Positions 11,216 through 22,622 of a stretch of DNA of 64,000 nucleotides are shown in pieces (position 1 is the first letter of the stretch; each line of letters begins with the position of its first letter). The notes beneath the pieces are model-generated. The model did no database searches and had not been told where the DNA came from. It was given only the letters and a program-made list of their open reading frames with translations. The position numbers and the translations under genes are program-made. Source of the stretch: Chelydra serpentina (Eukaryota > Chordata > Testudines > Chelydridae). Where the stretch lies: contig JBAIAC010000007.1 of NCBI GenBank assembly GCA_037349315.1, positions 2,790,001 through 2,854,000 of the forward strand, read 5' to 3'.

Positions 11216-12558
11216 CAAACCCACACAGCTTCTGCCTCCTATTTCTGGGCCGCAACCACCAATCCGAGGTAAAGTGTCCTCTAGTCGGAGGTAGGATTGG
11301 GCTGCAGCGTTGCATCTGAGCCCCTGTTCATAGATGAGCCCTAAATGTAAGAGATGCTGCGACCTCTTTGAGTCTGGAGCAATAGCTTGGAGCTATGTGA
11401 ATGGCCCCGTTCGTTTGCCCAGGGATGATCATTGAAATGTCATTCCTCACGAAAGCGTGTAAGAAAGGAGAGGGAGGGTCACAGAGGTACAGAATTCAGT
11501 GTAAGTGACGTCTCATTTTGGCACCATCCGTGGATGGTGTTTGGGAGATATCACCACATACTTTTTCCCTAATCGAGAAGGAGCCAAGCAGGATATGTGC
11601 GCTCCAGCAAGGTCCAGCAAGGCATCTGAGCCCTGTGGAGGAGCGGGAGCTAAGCTCAAAGGGTGGACCTCAGAGGGCTGCGCGATTGTATTTTGATGGA
11701 GTGGCACCTCATTTTGGAGGTGGGTGGAGTTTATTGTGGGCGGAGCTTGGAGTTTGTTGTGGGTGGAGCCACGTCACCACCTTTATTTTTCTGCTTCGGA
11801 GCCTGCGACATGAGTCAGTTTTTCCCTCCTGCTGCCACCGGGGGTGAAGTGAGAGCAGCGCACAACGCAGGAAATGGGAGAGACACGACGGGGGTGCGTG
11901 GGACGGAGCCCTTGCGGTCTGTTTCACTCAAGTAGACAACAGAGGTCTGGTCTGGTCTTAGTTAGCAGGAAAATGGCAGGCTCCAATAATTGTATAGTAT
12001 CTAGGGCAGGAATTTAAAACTGGCACGGGGAGCAGAAGCAGACCAATGCTGAGAGCTTTCAAAAATCCCATCCATTGTAGCAAGACAGAACAGCAAAACA
12101 TGTTGCATCTTCTTCAAGCCCTGATTTAGTGCAGACATTGAGAGCTTGGCCACCGAGTTCTTGTCTCCAGCCAAATGGGAAAGCTGAGATGTTCCTGGGG
12201 CCTGCCCTGCTCTCAGCCCGGGGACATGGGAAATCCTGTTGGTTCATCTTTGTGACGGGCTTGCACAAGGGGTCGCCCCTCCTTCCTTTTATTCCTGCAC
12301 GGCGCCCTTGTCCTGGGCTCTTTGAGCGACAGCAGAAGACACGGTGGATGGGGGAGAGTCTTTCAAAAAGTTTTTTAAAAGCATGAAACGTGTTGATGGG
12401 GGGTGGTGGTGGGGAAACGTGACCAGTTGAGACAGTCAGAATAATAATGCGAGCTTAGTTTGCAATATTGGGGAGAACCCCCCCAGTGTCGTCCCACTCA
12501 CTCCATGCACCTATTCAGGAGTCTGAACAAGACACCTTTTATACACAAAAGGGGAAGC
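11216..12558. other. unassigned sequence with a short direct repeat
   Basis: No gene recognised. A two-copy direct repeat lies at about 11727-11772 (gtttattgtgggcggagc and gtttgttgtgggtggagc). The surrounding 11480-11940 is moderately CpG-rich with two overlapping frames of about 90-109 codons that show no domain. It could be a decayed LTR, but no ends are seen. Confidence 0.35.
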
Positions 12559-12571
12559 TCCAACCAGAAGC

Positions 12572-12705
12572 GACAAAGAGTTCTGTGGCACCTTATAGAC
12601 TAACAGACGTATTGGAGCATAAGCTTTTGTGGGTGAATATCCACTTCTTCAGATGCATGCCCTGGATCTACAGATCCAGACTAACACGGCTACCCCTCTG
12701 ATACT
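12572..12705 (-). mobile_element. short retro-insertion with inverted hammerhead-core segment
   Basis: This 134-base insertion is flanked by a perfect 13-base duplication tccaaccagaagc (12559-12571 and 12706-12718). On the minus strand it holds a hammerhead-like core. CTGAAGA (12652-12646) comes first. A hairpin of the gtggat/attcacccac type follows. Then AAAA stands where GAAA is expected, followed by gcttatgctc. The plus-strand right end (cagactaacacggctacc) matches the tails of the copies at 44384 and 58482. The hammerhead part is therefore inverted relative to the tail. Variable duplication length and inversion point to a Penelope-like or related retroelement. Confidence 0.75.
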
Positions 12706-12773
12706 TCCAACCAGAAGCTAAACCATGCCTGTTCCCTTTGTCAGTGCACGAAATATGGCTACAGCCTTGCACC

Positions 12774-12896
12774 TAGGGTGACCAGATAGGCAGTGTGAAA
12801 AATTGGGATGGGCGTGTGGGTTAATAGGAGCCTATAAAAGACAAAGCCCTGAATATCGGGACTGTCCCTATAAAATCGGGACATCTGGTCACCCTA
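12774..12896. mobile_element. small hAT MITE (tagggtgaccag family)
   Basis: The 123-base element starts tagggtgaccagat and ends catctggtcacccta. The duplication is cttgcacc / cttgcgtc (6 of 8). The interior is nearly the same as the copy at 56836 (aggagcctat, atcgggactgtccctataaa). Confidence 0.9.
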
Positions 12897-12904
12897 CTTG
12901 CGTC

Positions 12905-14177
12905 TCCATAGTCAGGGGCTGGTGCAATTGCAGTTTCCGCATTCTCCTAGGGGAGCGCTGTCCCCCCCAGAAGCCTCCTGTTGCAAAGAGGCTCTGCCCT
13001 AATAGAACAGGAATGAAGGCACTACACAGCATCATCCTCAGACATGGGACAGCATGTGCATGGCTCTAGGAGTTTAGGGGACACAGTTTCTCCTGCAGCA
13101 TCTCCTGACTCTGCAGCGCCCCCTAGAGCAAGGCTGGGAACATGTGACCCAAACTGGGTTATTCAGCTGAAATCCCATTTCTCTCCAGGAACGATCAAAT
13201 CCCCACCGTTTGTCTTTTGCTGACTGTTCACAGCACTCCCAGCCTTCAAATTTCCCTGCATCTTTGCTGTCCCCTCCCTCCCACTCAGAGAGCAGTTTTC
13301 CCTGCCAGGCTCAGCAGGGACGCACATTTGCATGGCGCAGGAATCTCGACAAACACAGCCGGCTGGGGTGCATTACATCAGCACCGGGTGGGGCAGGCAG
13401 GGACAGACTCGCCTCCAGACACAGCGCAGAAGGAGAACCGCTTCCCTCCATTCAGGACTTTGAATCAGAGTGCAGTCCTCGCGCGGAAATCATTTTTTAA
13501 CCTCTTGTTTCTAAAGAGCTTTCTAAAATATGCCCCGTTAGCGGCAGCTGTGAATGCCGTTTCCTTTCAGATTTGTCCCCTGTGCAGACGCCCTGCATAT
13601 AACACAGGTTTGTTTTGCATTTTAACCCTAAACATTTGACCCACCCCACCCCTACTCCCCTTTTTGGTTCAACTCTTAATTTTTAATAGTCCTTGTCATG
13701 ACGGAAAGTGCCAGACTCCAGCTGTTTTTTCCCAAACCTCTGGGAGAGGCCTGGTTACATCTAATTCTCATAAATCTTGACTCCAGTTCTAGTAAGTCTT
13801 TAAGCCTGACCACTCCATTGCACAGGCAGTGCGTGATTGAAAACAGGAGTCGGGGAGGGGAGAAAAAGAAAGAGTGAGAGCGTAAACCTGTGATCTGCTT
13901 CGGGAAAACCTCCGATGAGCATGTGTCATGGACCAGCTTGTGTAATCTAGGCAGAGACAATCGCGGTATTGCCCTATTAATGGCATGTGCAATCCAGCCG
14001 AGCAGAGAGAGAGAAGGGTCTAGCCAAGAAGACAGATAATCGGTGAAACATATCGGGGCACCCCTTGTTTGCCTATAAAAGGACTGTGAGAACATCCTCA
14101 TGCAGGCGAAGTCCAGGCCCGTGTTCTCAAAGATATAGAAATTCTATATATATTAGTACTGTCCATTAAGGATCACT
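12905..14177. other. unassigned sequence
   Basis: No gene or repeat recognised over 1.3 kb. Frames of 96-141 codons on both strands overlap one another and lack domains. Confidence 0.4.
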
Positions 14178-14261
14178 GAGCCAGATCTTCACCCGGGGTA
14201 AATGGGTATAGCTCCATTGGCTACAGCTGTGCTGATTTACCCTAGCTGTGGATTTGGCCCC
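14178..14261. repeat. palindromic MITE-like repeat (gccagatc family)
   Basis: A short imperfect palindrome starts gagccagatcttcacc and ends with the complement-like ggatttggccc. Between them lie inverted ggtaaat and atttacc blocks around a central ccattgg. Copies of the same design recur through the window. Confidence 0.6.
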
Positions 14262-14289
14262 CAGTGTGGCAAAGGAACCAGTGTGTAAG

Positions 14290-14443
14290 AGGACAGCGAT
14301 TCAGAAAGAGGTTTTTAAGGCCCGGCTTGACAAAGCCCTGGCTGGGATGATATAGTTGGGGTTGGTCCTGCTTTGAGCAGGGGATTGGACTAGATGACCT
14401 CCTGAGGTCTCTTCCAACCCTGATATTTCTATGATTCTATGAA
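14290..14443 (+). mobile_element. CR1 LINE 3' end
   Basis: It matches the final ~150 bases of CR1 (gacaaagccctggctggg, ttggtcctgctttgagcag, gatgacctcctgaggtct) and ends in the attctatgattctatg tail repeat. Confidence 0.93.
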
Positions 14444-14971
14444 AGTCAGCACGGTGGTTTGGAAAGCTATGTCCACTAGCGTTGCCTTGTGTCAGCCTCT
14501 GTTCCTGTGATACAGAAACCACACGGCACATGGACACCCAGTGGCCCAGAACACCTGCAAACCTGAGCCTGAGACAAACAGAAGGGCAGATCCTGGGCTG
14601 CGCCTCCATGCAGGCTTTATGCCCTTCAGATTCTTGGCTGCTCCTAGACCATAACTTCTCCTGGTTTAAAGAAGAGCAGCCCCTGGCGGCTAAAACTCAG
14701 GCCCTAGGCACCCTAAGACAGGCTGTGGTGCAGCCCAAACTCCTCCTAGCTATGGGCTCATGCCCACAACACCCAGTAGGCGAAGGCTTAGGAGCCAGCA
14801 CAGAGTCGCCAGAGGTGGCCCAGAGACCATGTCTGCACTGGGACATTGTCCTGTGGCCAGCTGTGATGCATTAACAGCCCTTCTGTATTACCAGGGCAGC
14901 CTGTGGGCTGCTGGCATTTGTGCCAGGGGCCAGTTGAGCCCCAGCACTAGAGGAAACCGAAGCCATATTTG
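14444..14971. other. unassigned sequence
   Basis: No gene recognised. The 130-codon frame at 14482-14874 has no domain. Confidence 0.4.
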
Positions 14972-15511
14972 TGCTATGTCCACATTGCAATGTATATAAG
15001 CCCAGGGCTCGAACTCAGGCTCACACCTAGCCTCCCTTCTGTCTATGCACAAATCGTGCTGACCCAGAGCTCAGACCCAGGGTCCCAGGACTCCACAGGG
15101 GTGGAAGGCCCAAGCCTGAGTCAAGCCGGGACCCAGGGTTCAAGCCCTATTGCTTTGCAGTGTAGACACAGCCCCACTGGAGTCATGCTCTGAGAGTCCA
15201 CCAAAAGTATCCCACAATCCCACAGGTTGAAGTTCTTTGTCCTCTGGACAGTCAGGTTTTCCCATTCTGCACCATGAGGAATGGGCTAGAACAGCCACAT
15301 TTGGGGAGGACGCTAGGAAGTCTGGGATATGGGTGATTGGACTCGGGCCAGCATAATGCAGTGTGGACGCTGGAGCCCAAGGGTTCAACCATTCCTATCC
15401 TACTATTACAAATGAGTGTAGATGCTCAAACCCTAGGTTAACAAACCCAGCATCTACTAACTCAAGTTGTACTAACCCTTGGCTTACACTGCAGTGTAGA
15501 CAGACCCTTAG
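14972..15511. mobile_element. TIR element of the tgtctacactgca family, copy 1
   Basis: The ends are inverted repeats: tatgtccacattgcaatgt at the left and actgcagtgtagacagac at the right. A second copy in reverse orientation lies at 46435-46930 and shares internal blocks such as atcccacaatcc (seen as ggattgtggga in the other) and the gtcctctggacagtcaggttt stretch. The non-coding body carries repeated ccaggg/aaccc motifs. The transposon superfamily was not settled from target duplications. Confidence 0.72.
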
Positions 15512-16357
15512 AGCCATCTTAGCCACCCTCACCTCCATAGGTGCACTGAGCTCTTTTTTCATATCTCAACTCAATACATATGTCTTGTCCCTGGCCTATG
15601 CCTCTCCCTTTGCCAGAGCGGGAGCTTGGTGGGTAGGGTTTGACCCAGGCATGGGAGTTAGTGTAGGGTTGCTCATGAGTGCTAGACGGTGGTCATTTTT
15701 TCTAAATCCCAGTCCCACTCTCCCAAAAAGCTTCAATCCATGGGTGAAGCATCTGTTGTTGTTTTTTAAAGGAAGAAGAATTCACCCCTGTGCAAAGGAC
15801 TAACATGAAGGATACACACCACTTAAGTGCTCAAAATACAGCTTAAGTGGTTCATAGGGCTGATGCTCGTCCTCTGCAGAGCAGTGGGGTAGAAGAACAT
15901 GCTGGCCTCCAGTGTGTGAGCAAGATGGAAGGCTGCGTCAGAAATCTTACTAAGTGGGAGGGGACCGAAAGGGCAACTAACTGTCCGTGTCACCGGAATA
16001 CATAGCTGTAGTCCCAAGGCCACAAATCCAGAAGCTCTAACCAAATGCTATAGCTCTGTCTGCCGTCTCTAGCTGGGGCATTGCCTTGATTGCTTTCCTA
16101 CTGCAGATGTGGAGGCTGGTCATCTTTCTTCTGGGAGAATCAAGGGAGGCATATTAGGAAAAAAGTAATATTTAGGGGAAGGAGTTAAAGCTGTGTCTGT
16201 GAGCCTTGAGTGTGACCTCTTTCCAGTGCACCTGGCTTTCAGACCTGTTTCTTTTGCCAATTATGTCAGAAATATTCTCCTTACGATTAAGAAATATGCA
16301 TACTTAATAACAATTACAGTTGATACCAAGAAGTGTTAGTAATATGCCAAATATGTA
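15512..16357. other. unassigned sequence
   Basis: No gene or repeat recognised. Confidence 0.4.
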
Positions 16358-16365
16358 ACTTAGGG

Positions 16366-16713
16366 CAGGGGTTCTCAACCTTTTTTTTTCTGAGGCCCCC
16401 CCATATAAAAGCTCCACAGCCCAGCTGTGCCACAAGAATTGTTTTTCTGCATATAAAAGCCTGGGTTGGCGTTAGGGGGTAGCAAGCAGGGTAATTGCCC
16501 AGAGACCCACACCACAGGGGGCACTGTGAAGCTAAGTTGCTCAGGCTTTGGCTTCAGCCCAGGGTGGTGGGGCTTGGTGCCCCAGGCTGCAGTCCCATGC
16601 AGCAGGACTTTGGCTTTCTGCCCTGGGCCCTAGCACGTCTAACGCTAGGTGAACCCTCTGAAATCTGCTCACGGCCCGCTAGAGGGCCCCGGACCCCTGG
16701 TTGAGAACCACTG
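16366..16713. mobile_element. non-autonomous hAT element
   Basis: The ends are caggggttctcaacc and ggttgagaaccactg. The duplication is poor (acttaggg / tcttacag, 5 of 8). The interior is GC-rich with aggcttt/ggcttcagccc motifs, like the 6081 insertion. Confidence 0.8.
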
Positions 16714-16720
16714 TCTTACA

Positions 16721-16860
16721 GTATGTCTACACTGCAACCAGTCATGTGACTGCAGCACTTGTAGCTAGCTAGCTCAGAAAACAATCACTGGAGCTCCATC
16801 AGGGTGGGCTGCCCAACCCCGCATGAAACCCTGGATATGTGCTATCACAGCTTCACTGCT
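16721..16860. repeat. single-ended fragment of the tgtctacactgca family
   Basis: It begins gtatgtctacactgcaac, the terminal repeat of the elements at 14972 and 46435, directly after the hAT at 16366. No matching right end was found, so the fragment may be truncated. Confidence 0.4.
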
Positions 16861-19800
16861 ATTATTAGAGCAAGCGGGGGCACCGCCCCGGAGCAGCCTC
16901 AGCAGACAGTGTGCCGCAGACACACCCCGCTGAGGTACAACTCTTCCTTGGTTTCTTCCTTGCTCCGGGGCTGAGATGTAGGGTAGTCATTTGCTCTTGA
17001 CCTGTCCCAGCAGTGACTTGCCATCCCAGCCCACCTGTGTTGGCCACCAAGTAGGGTGGATAGTCCAAGATACTGGCCATTCCTCACGCCCCTGCTGCAA
17101 GAAGGCAGCAACCCGGGCCTACAGTCCTACTTACTCCTATATGCCGGCCCAGGGCCCATTATAAATGTCAGGCGGTCCTTAAGGTTAAGGGCTGGAACCC
17201 GGAACCCATTTGCAGGACATAAGAACAATTTTATTGAACCTACCAACGTAAGAATGACTCTATATGTTATCAGCCAGTAGATGTCACTCTGTGTAGCTCT
17301 ATCTCTTTTGCATAGCACTCCCCTAGCACTTACTCCCTCTCTGTGTGGGCACATAGTCTTAAATCAGAATCTAGCCTACTGTTCCTTCTAACGTACCTGC
17401 ATTTCTATCATCTCCGTAGTGGCTAATGACTGCACACACACATGTTCAGCCTTTGAGGAATATATCGCAATCTGTGTCCAGACCCACAAGTTGGGTCATA
17501 TGTTTGCAAGCAGTTAGCCTATGGCATGGACAGACTTGACTGTGCTTCTGTCTGTGTGGCCACATGATCTGGGGGAGAGTCCTGAACACCGGGACTCATA
17601 ATTCAAGGGACAACATGTTTCTATACAGCTGAGAAATCCATCCACAGTGAACGTCTCATGGCAGGCTTGCCCATTAGGAAGTGAAAGTGTATCTCGCAAG
17701 AGGAAAGGGAAAGCCGCAGCTTTGCATCCAAAATTGGCAGCTTCAGCTGAAATACATAAAAGTCTTGGATGGGCTTCATGATTGCATGTGCACATGAATA
17801 TTGAATAAGCTCATCTTTGTGCAAAAGCAATCAGTTACAGCCTTATCCTGCAGACCTTCCGAGAGTAACACCATTAAAGCCAACCGGAGGATTCATGTAA
17901 AGGTTGCTGGTTCAGGGTCTTGGATCCCTTGAAGTAAGGAAGTTCTTTAAGAGAGCAATCCTGATTCTATTTAAGGAAGTGGCAAAACTCCTACTGGAGG
18001 CAATGAACCGAAGAACCCTACTCACTATTCCTTTAAGGAAATCTTTAAGACAGATTCACCATAAGGAAAGAGAGAAACCAAGAAGTTTCTTTTCTTTTTT
18101 TTATTGTTCCTTGGAGGAACAATTTTGTGAATTGAGAGTAACGTTGAAACTAGTTAAGCGGCCAGTCCAGTAGAAAAAAAACAATTGGAGATGGATTGGA
18201 CCTTCTGTATTATCTATATCTAAAGGGGAAAAAATCAGATACGTAACCAAATTCTTTTGTTATGTGCGCACAGTTCCTATTCACTCTAGCATAGATTGCA
18301 GATTTGAATCGAAGAGCAAAGCATGGTCTTTAATGTAGAATGGGGACCATGGGGGGTGGGGGGAGGGAGAGGAGACAGGAAAACAAGTACAGAAAACCAG
18401 AAAATAAACCATTCTGTCCATCAATCGCTAAAACAGTAATTAACAATTTCTAGCAAGTGACAACTAAAATTAGCCACTTCATCTACTCTTTTAAATATGA
18501 CGTTGTTTCAAGTATGGAAACCACAAACTATGGGAAAATATGGAGGTGTTGGCTTGTGTGGTGGATGGGCAAACCATGGCCTTCTTAAGTAAGTGCATTT
18601 CAAGGAAACAAACGGCTTTTTCCTCAGTCAAAGCATATGCTTGATCCAAAGCCTATAAAAATTCATGGGACTTTCCACTGACTTCAGTGAATATTGGAGC
18701 AGGCCTACAGACCAGAAGCATACGTTTTAGTGGATAAGACGTCTACCTACATAGCTGCAATACTTATAATGACCCTCATCTCTGGCTTTTCCCAGCATCT
18801 GGGCTTCCTCTCCTTGAAACAAATTGTCCTCTTGGAACTAGGTGCTCATATTCCACGGAAAACAATGAGTGCATCCAATGTCAGAATTCCTCCTGTAAGA
18901 CAGCGTTCAGCCTAATGATACTTGAGAGCTACAGCTGAAGAGTTCTCCCTGAGAGGCAAGCACTGTCAATGCTACATTATTAATGCAATCGCTAGCATTC
19001 CCTTTGCAAAATAATTAACATTGCCCCATTCGTTGGGGCACTCCTTACGGAGCATAGGAATAACAGGAATACAGCAGGAATGTAAGAGAGGGGGAAGCAT
19101 CTGGTCAGATTCGCTGCTATTCCTCCGCCCCCAGCCCCGTCTTGTTACCAACTTCTTTTGTCTTCTTTCCATCTTGCCCTCTTGCTCTTTGGAGGTGAAG
19201 GGGACATGGCCTGCCGGTGCAGCCTGTCAGACTTCTCAGCCCGTCACTGGCCAAACAGCTTGGCCAGCTTTGCTCCATGTGTCTCCTTTGTTACGACAGA
19301 GATTTTTTTCAGTGCTGTTATAAAGCTTATCTCCTCCTGTTATTTCTCAATATCAAATCACAGTAAGAAAACAGATTTCCCTGTGCTTAACACAGGTAGT
19401 ATTACTCTTGGGAGTGTTAATGGCTTAAGCAAAGATTTTCCACCTACAGGCAAGTGACTGATAGCTTATCCATCTGCTACATAAAACCAATGTTTAAATC
19501 CAGGTTTCAATGGGTCACATCACCTGTAGTTTCCAAACAACCCCAGATTTTTCCCAAATGCAAGACACAAAACAATGAAAATTAGTACTTGAAAATCAAG
19601 TGGCTTTTCTCCAGTTCAACAAACAACTGGGAGCCCATCACTTTGTAAGTTAATTGTCCTGAGAGGTTCTGTCATGGGTCAGGAGGAGGTCATATGGTGT
19701 AGGCCAGCGCAATCTACTCGCACAGCTGGAGAAGGAAGTCTACCCCAGCAGGTGTCATAAACACCAATTTCCCAAAATTTCATAATCATTTAGATCCAAT

Positions 19801-20345
19801 TACAAAACCCACATGGTTTTTTACTTTCCTGAGGAAGAGTTGTAAGATATTCCATTACTAAACAAAATCAAAGGAGTTTGCATTGACTTTGGGTCTTGTG
19901 CAGCATTTTGATTTTGGATTTTAATACAGAGAATTCAGTTTCATGCCAGGACTTTATCTTAATAAGCTGTAGTCTAAATTACTGGTAAATATACATATTA
20001 TAGCCGCTAAGGGGCACGGTCTCCCAAAATAGGGAGAAAAATGTAAGTTGCATGCAATTTATTTCAATATATGTCTAGTAGAAACTAGACATCAATAAAC
20101 TTACGTTGATTTTGTGACAACCAACATCCCTACATCAGCCTCTGATTATAATAAAGAACTATTGCTACACCACTCCGAATGTTTTGATTCAAATATAAAA
20201 ACAAAAAAGAGAGCAGCAAATTTGAGCCATGTGCAAGTTTTAATCCAGTAAGGTATGTGTCTGCAAGTAAAGCAAAGCGGTCTCATTCTCTGTGTAGTTC
20301 ACTGAAAATGGCATGAACTATGACTGATGTTTTCAAAGCTAGGTA
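16861..20345. other. long unassigned, repeat-poor stretch
   Basis: About 3.5 kb without a recognised gene. The only hints of repeats are a gggactttccactgacttcagtg fragment near 18666 (palindromic repeat type) and a G-rich run near 18350. This is one of the larger stretches that might hold conserved non-coding sequence. That cannot be judged from one genome. Confidence 0.35.
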
Positions 20346-20353
20346 CCTAACGT

Positions 20354-20674
20354 CATAGGCGCCGACTCCGTGGATGCTCTGGGGCTGGAGCACCCACGGG
20401 GAAAAATTGGTGGGTGCAGAGCACCCACCGGCAGCTCCCCGCCATCCCCGGGGCCCGCGCCCAGCTCCCCGCCAGCCCCGGGACCAACGGCAAGCTCACC
20501 TCAGCACCAGGAGACGTTGCGGGGCCCCGCCCCCGACGCTGGGCGACGTTGCATCGGGGGCAGGGCCCCGCAACGTCACCTGGCATCGGGGGAGGGGCCC
20601 GTCGCCGGGGCGGGGCCCCGCCCCTGACGCCAGGCGTCAGCCCCCACCGGCGCCACCGGAAGTTGGCGCCTGTG
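20354..20674. mobile_element. GC-rich non-autonomous hAT element
   Basis: The ends are cataggcgccgactcc and agttggcgcctgtg. They are flanked by a perfect 8-base duplication cctaacgt (20346-20353 and 20675-20682). The 321-base body is very rich in CpG and in repeated gacg/cgtc and ggggcccc blocks, giving overlapping frames of up to 130 codons on both strands that are not genes. The perfect duplication suggests a relatively young insertion. Confidence 0.93.
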
Positions 20675-20991
20675 CCTAACGTTAAACATGGATTTTGTTG
20701 CCTAGTTACCTTAGTAATGTGCCCGGTTTTCAGGGATGCTGACAATCAGGTAACTCACTTAGCTGCCTAATTTTAGATACAAATTGCTTCGAAAATGTTG
20801 AACATAAGAATGGCCCTATTGGGTCAGACCAAAGGTCCATCTAGCCCAGTCTCCTGTCTTCCAACAGTGGCCAGTGCCAGGTGCCCAGAGGGAATGAACA
20901 AAACGAGTAATCATCAAGTGATCCATCCCCTGTCGCTCATTCCCAGCTTCTGGCAAACAGAGGCTAGGGACACCATTCCTGCCCATCCTGG

Positions 20992-21579
20992 CTAATAGCC
21001 ATTAATGGACCTATCCTCCATGAATTTATCTAGTTCCCTTTTGAACCCTGTTATGGTCTTGGCCTTCACAACATCCTCTGGCAAGGAGTTCCACAGGTTG
21101 ACCGTGCATTGTGTGAAGAGATACTTCCTTTTATTTGTTTTAATCCCGTTGCCTATTAATTTCATTTGGTGACCCCTAGTTCTTGTGTTATGAGAAGTAC
21201 TAAACAACACTTCTTTATCTACTTTCTCTACACCGGTCATGATTTTATAGACCTCAATCATATCTCCCCTTAGCCGTCTCTTTTCCAAGCTGAAAAATCC
21301 CAGTCTTATTAATCTCTCCTCATACGGAAGCCGTTCCATACCCCTAATCATTTTTGTTGCCCTTTTCTGAACCTTTTCCAATTCCAATATATCTCTTTTG
21401 AGATGGGGAGACCACATGTGCAAACAGTGTTCAAGATGTGGGAGTACCATGGATTTATATAGAGGCAACATGACATTTTCTGTCCTATTATCTATCCCTT
21501 TCTTAATTATTCCCAGCATTCTGTTTGCTTTTTTGACTGCTGCTGTACATTGAGTGGATGTTTTCAGAGAACTATCCAC
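20992..21579 (-). pseudogene. CR1 ORF2 C-terminal fragment
   Basis: This 195-codon frame continues the CR1 protein after the catalytic domain. It contains the conserved [15 protein letters not shown] block (residues ~38-52), [14 protein letters not shown] (~66-79), [17 protein letters not shown] and the closing NSLPEDVV...FKRELDKF block typical of CR1 ORF2 ends. It is separated from the upstream reverse transcriptase piece by a single frame break. Its stop lies where CR1 proteins normally end. Confidence 0.92.
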
Positions 21580-21614
21580 AATGACTCCAAGATCTCTTTC
21601 TTGAGTGATAACAG

Positions 21615-22622
21615 CTAATTTAGACCCATCATATGATATGTATAGTTGGGATTATGCTTTCCAATGTGCATTACTTTGCATTTATCAACATTAAATTTAA
21701 TCTGCCATTTTGTTGCCCAGTCACCCAGTTTTGAGAGATCCCTTTGTAGCTCTTCGCAATCTTCCTGGGTCTTAACTATCTTTAGTAATTTTGTATCATC
21801 TGCAAATTTTGCCACCTCACTGTTTACTCCTTTTTCCAGATCATTTATGAATATGTTGAATAGGACTGGTCCCAGAACAGACCCCTGAGGGACACCACTA
21901 TTTATCTTTCTCCATTCTGAAAACTGACCATTTATACCTACCCTTTGTTTCCTATCTTTTAACCAGTTACCAGTCCATGAGAGCACCTTCCCTCTTATCC
22001 CGTGGCAGCTTACTTTGCTTAAGAGCCTTTGATGAGGGACCTTGTCAAAGGCTTTCTGAAAATCTAAGTACACTATATCCACTGGATCCCCTTGGTCCAC
22101 ATTCTTGTTGACCCCCTCAAAGAATTCTAGTAGATTGGTGAGGCATGATTTCCCTTTACTAAAACCATGTTGACTCTTCCTCAACAAATTATGTTCATCT
22201 GTATATCTGACAATATTGTTCTTTATTATAGTTTCAAGCAGTTTGCCCGGTACTGAAGTCAGGCTTACAGGCCTGTAATTGCCAGGATCACCGCTGGAGC
22301 CCTTTTTAAAAATTGGCGTCACATTAGCTACCCTCCAGTCATCTGGTACAGAAGCAGATTTGAATGATAGGTTACAGACTACAGTTAGTAGTTCTGCAAT
22401 TTCACATTTGAGTTCCTTCAGAACTCTTGGGTGAATACCATCTGGTCCTGGTGACTTATTGATGTTTAATTTATCAATTTGTTCCAAACCCCCCTCTAAT
22501 GATACCTCAATTTGGGACAGTTCCTCAGATCTGTCACCTAAAAAGAATGGTTCGGGTTTGGGAATCTCCCTCACATCCTCAGCTGTGAAGATCGATGCAA
22601 AGAATTCATTTAGTTTCTCCAC
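21615..22622 (-). pseudogene. CR1 reverse transcriptase fragment
   Basis: This 335-codon open frame contains non-LTR reverse transcriptase motifs in order: SPGPDG (57-62), YRPVSL (116-121), YLDFQKAFD with a catalytic Asp (185-193), GVPQGSVLGP (243-252) and the FADD catalytic box (273-276). These place it in the CR1/L2/Jockey group, and the surrounding 3' end makes it CR1. An active CR1 ORF2 is about 900 or more residues with an N-terminal endonuclease, which is absent here. The frame closes just before the C-terminal part, which continues in another frame at 20992-21579. It cannot be active in this state. Confidence 0.93.

Noticed and set aside
13217..14101. 140- and 141-codon frames on opposite strands
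   Set aside because: No domain. A competing frame overlaps the plus-strand one, and nothing suggests a gene.
20353..20770. CpG island with overlapping frames of 85-130 codons
   Set aside because: The CpG-rich block is exactly a transposon bounded by cctaacgt duplications, so it is not a gene promoter or exon.
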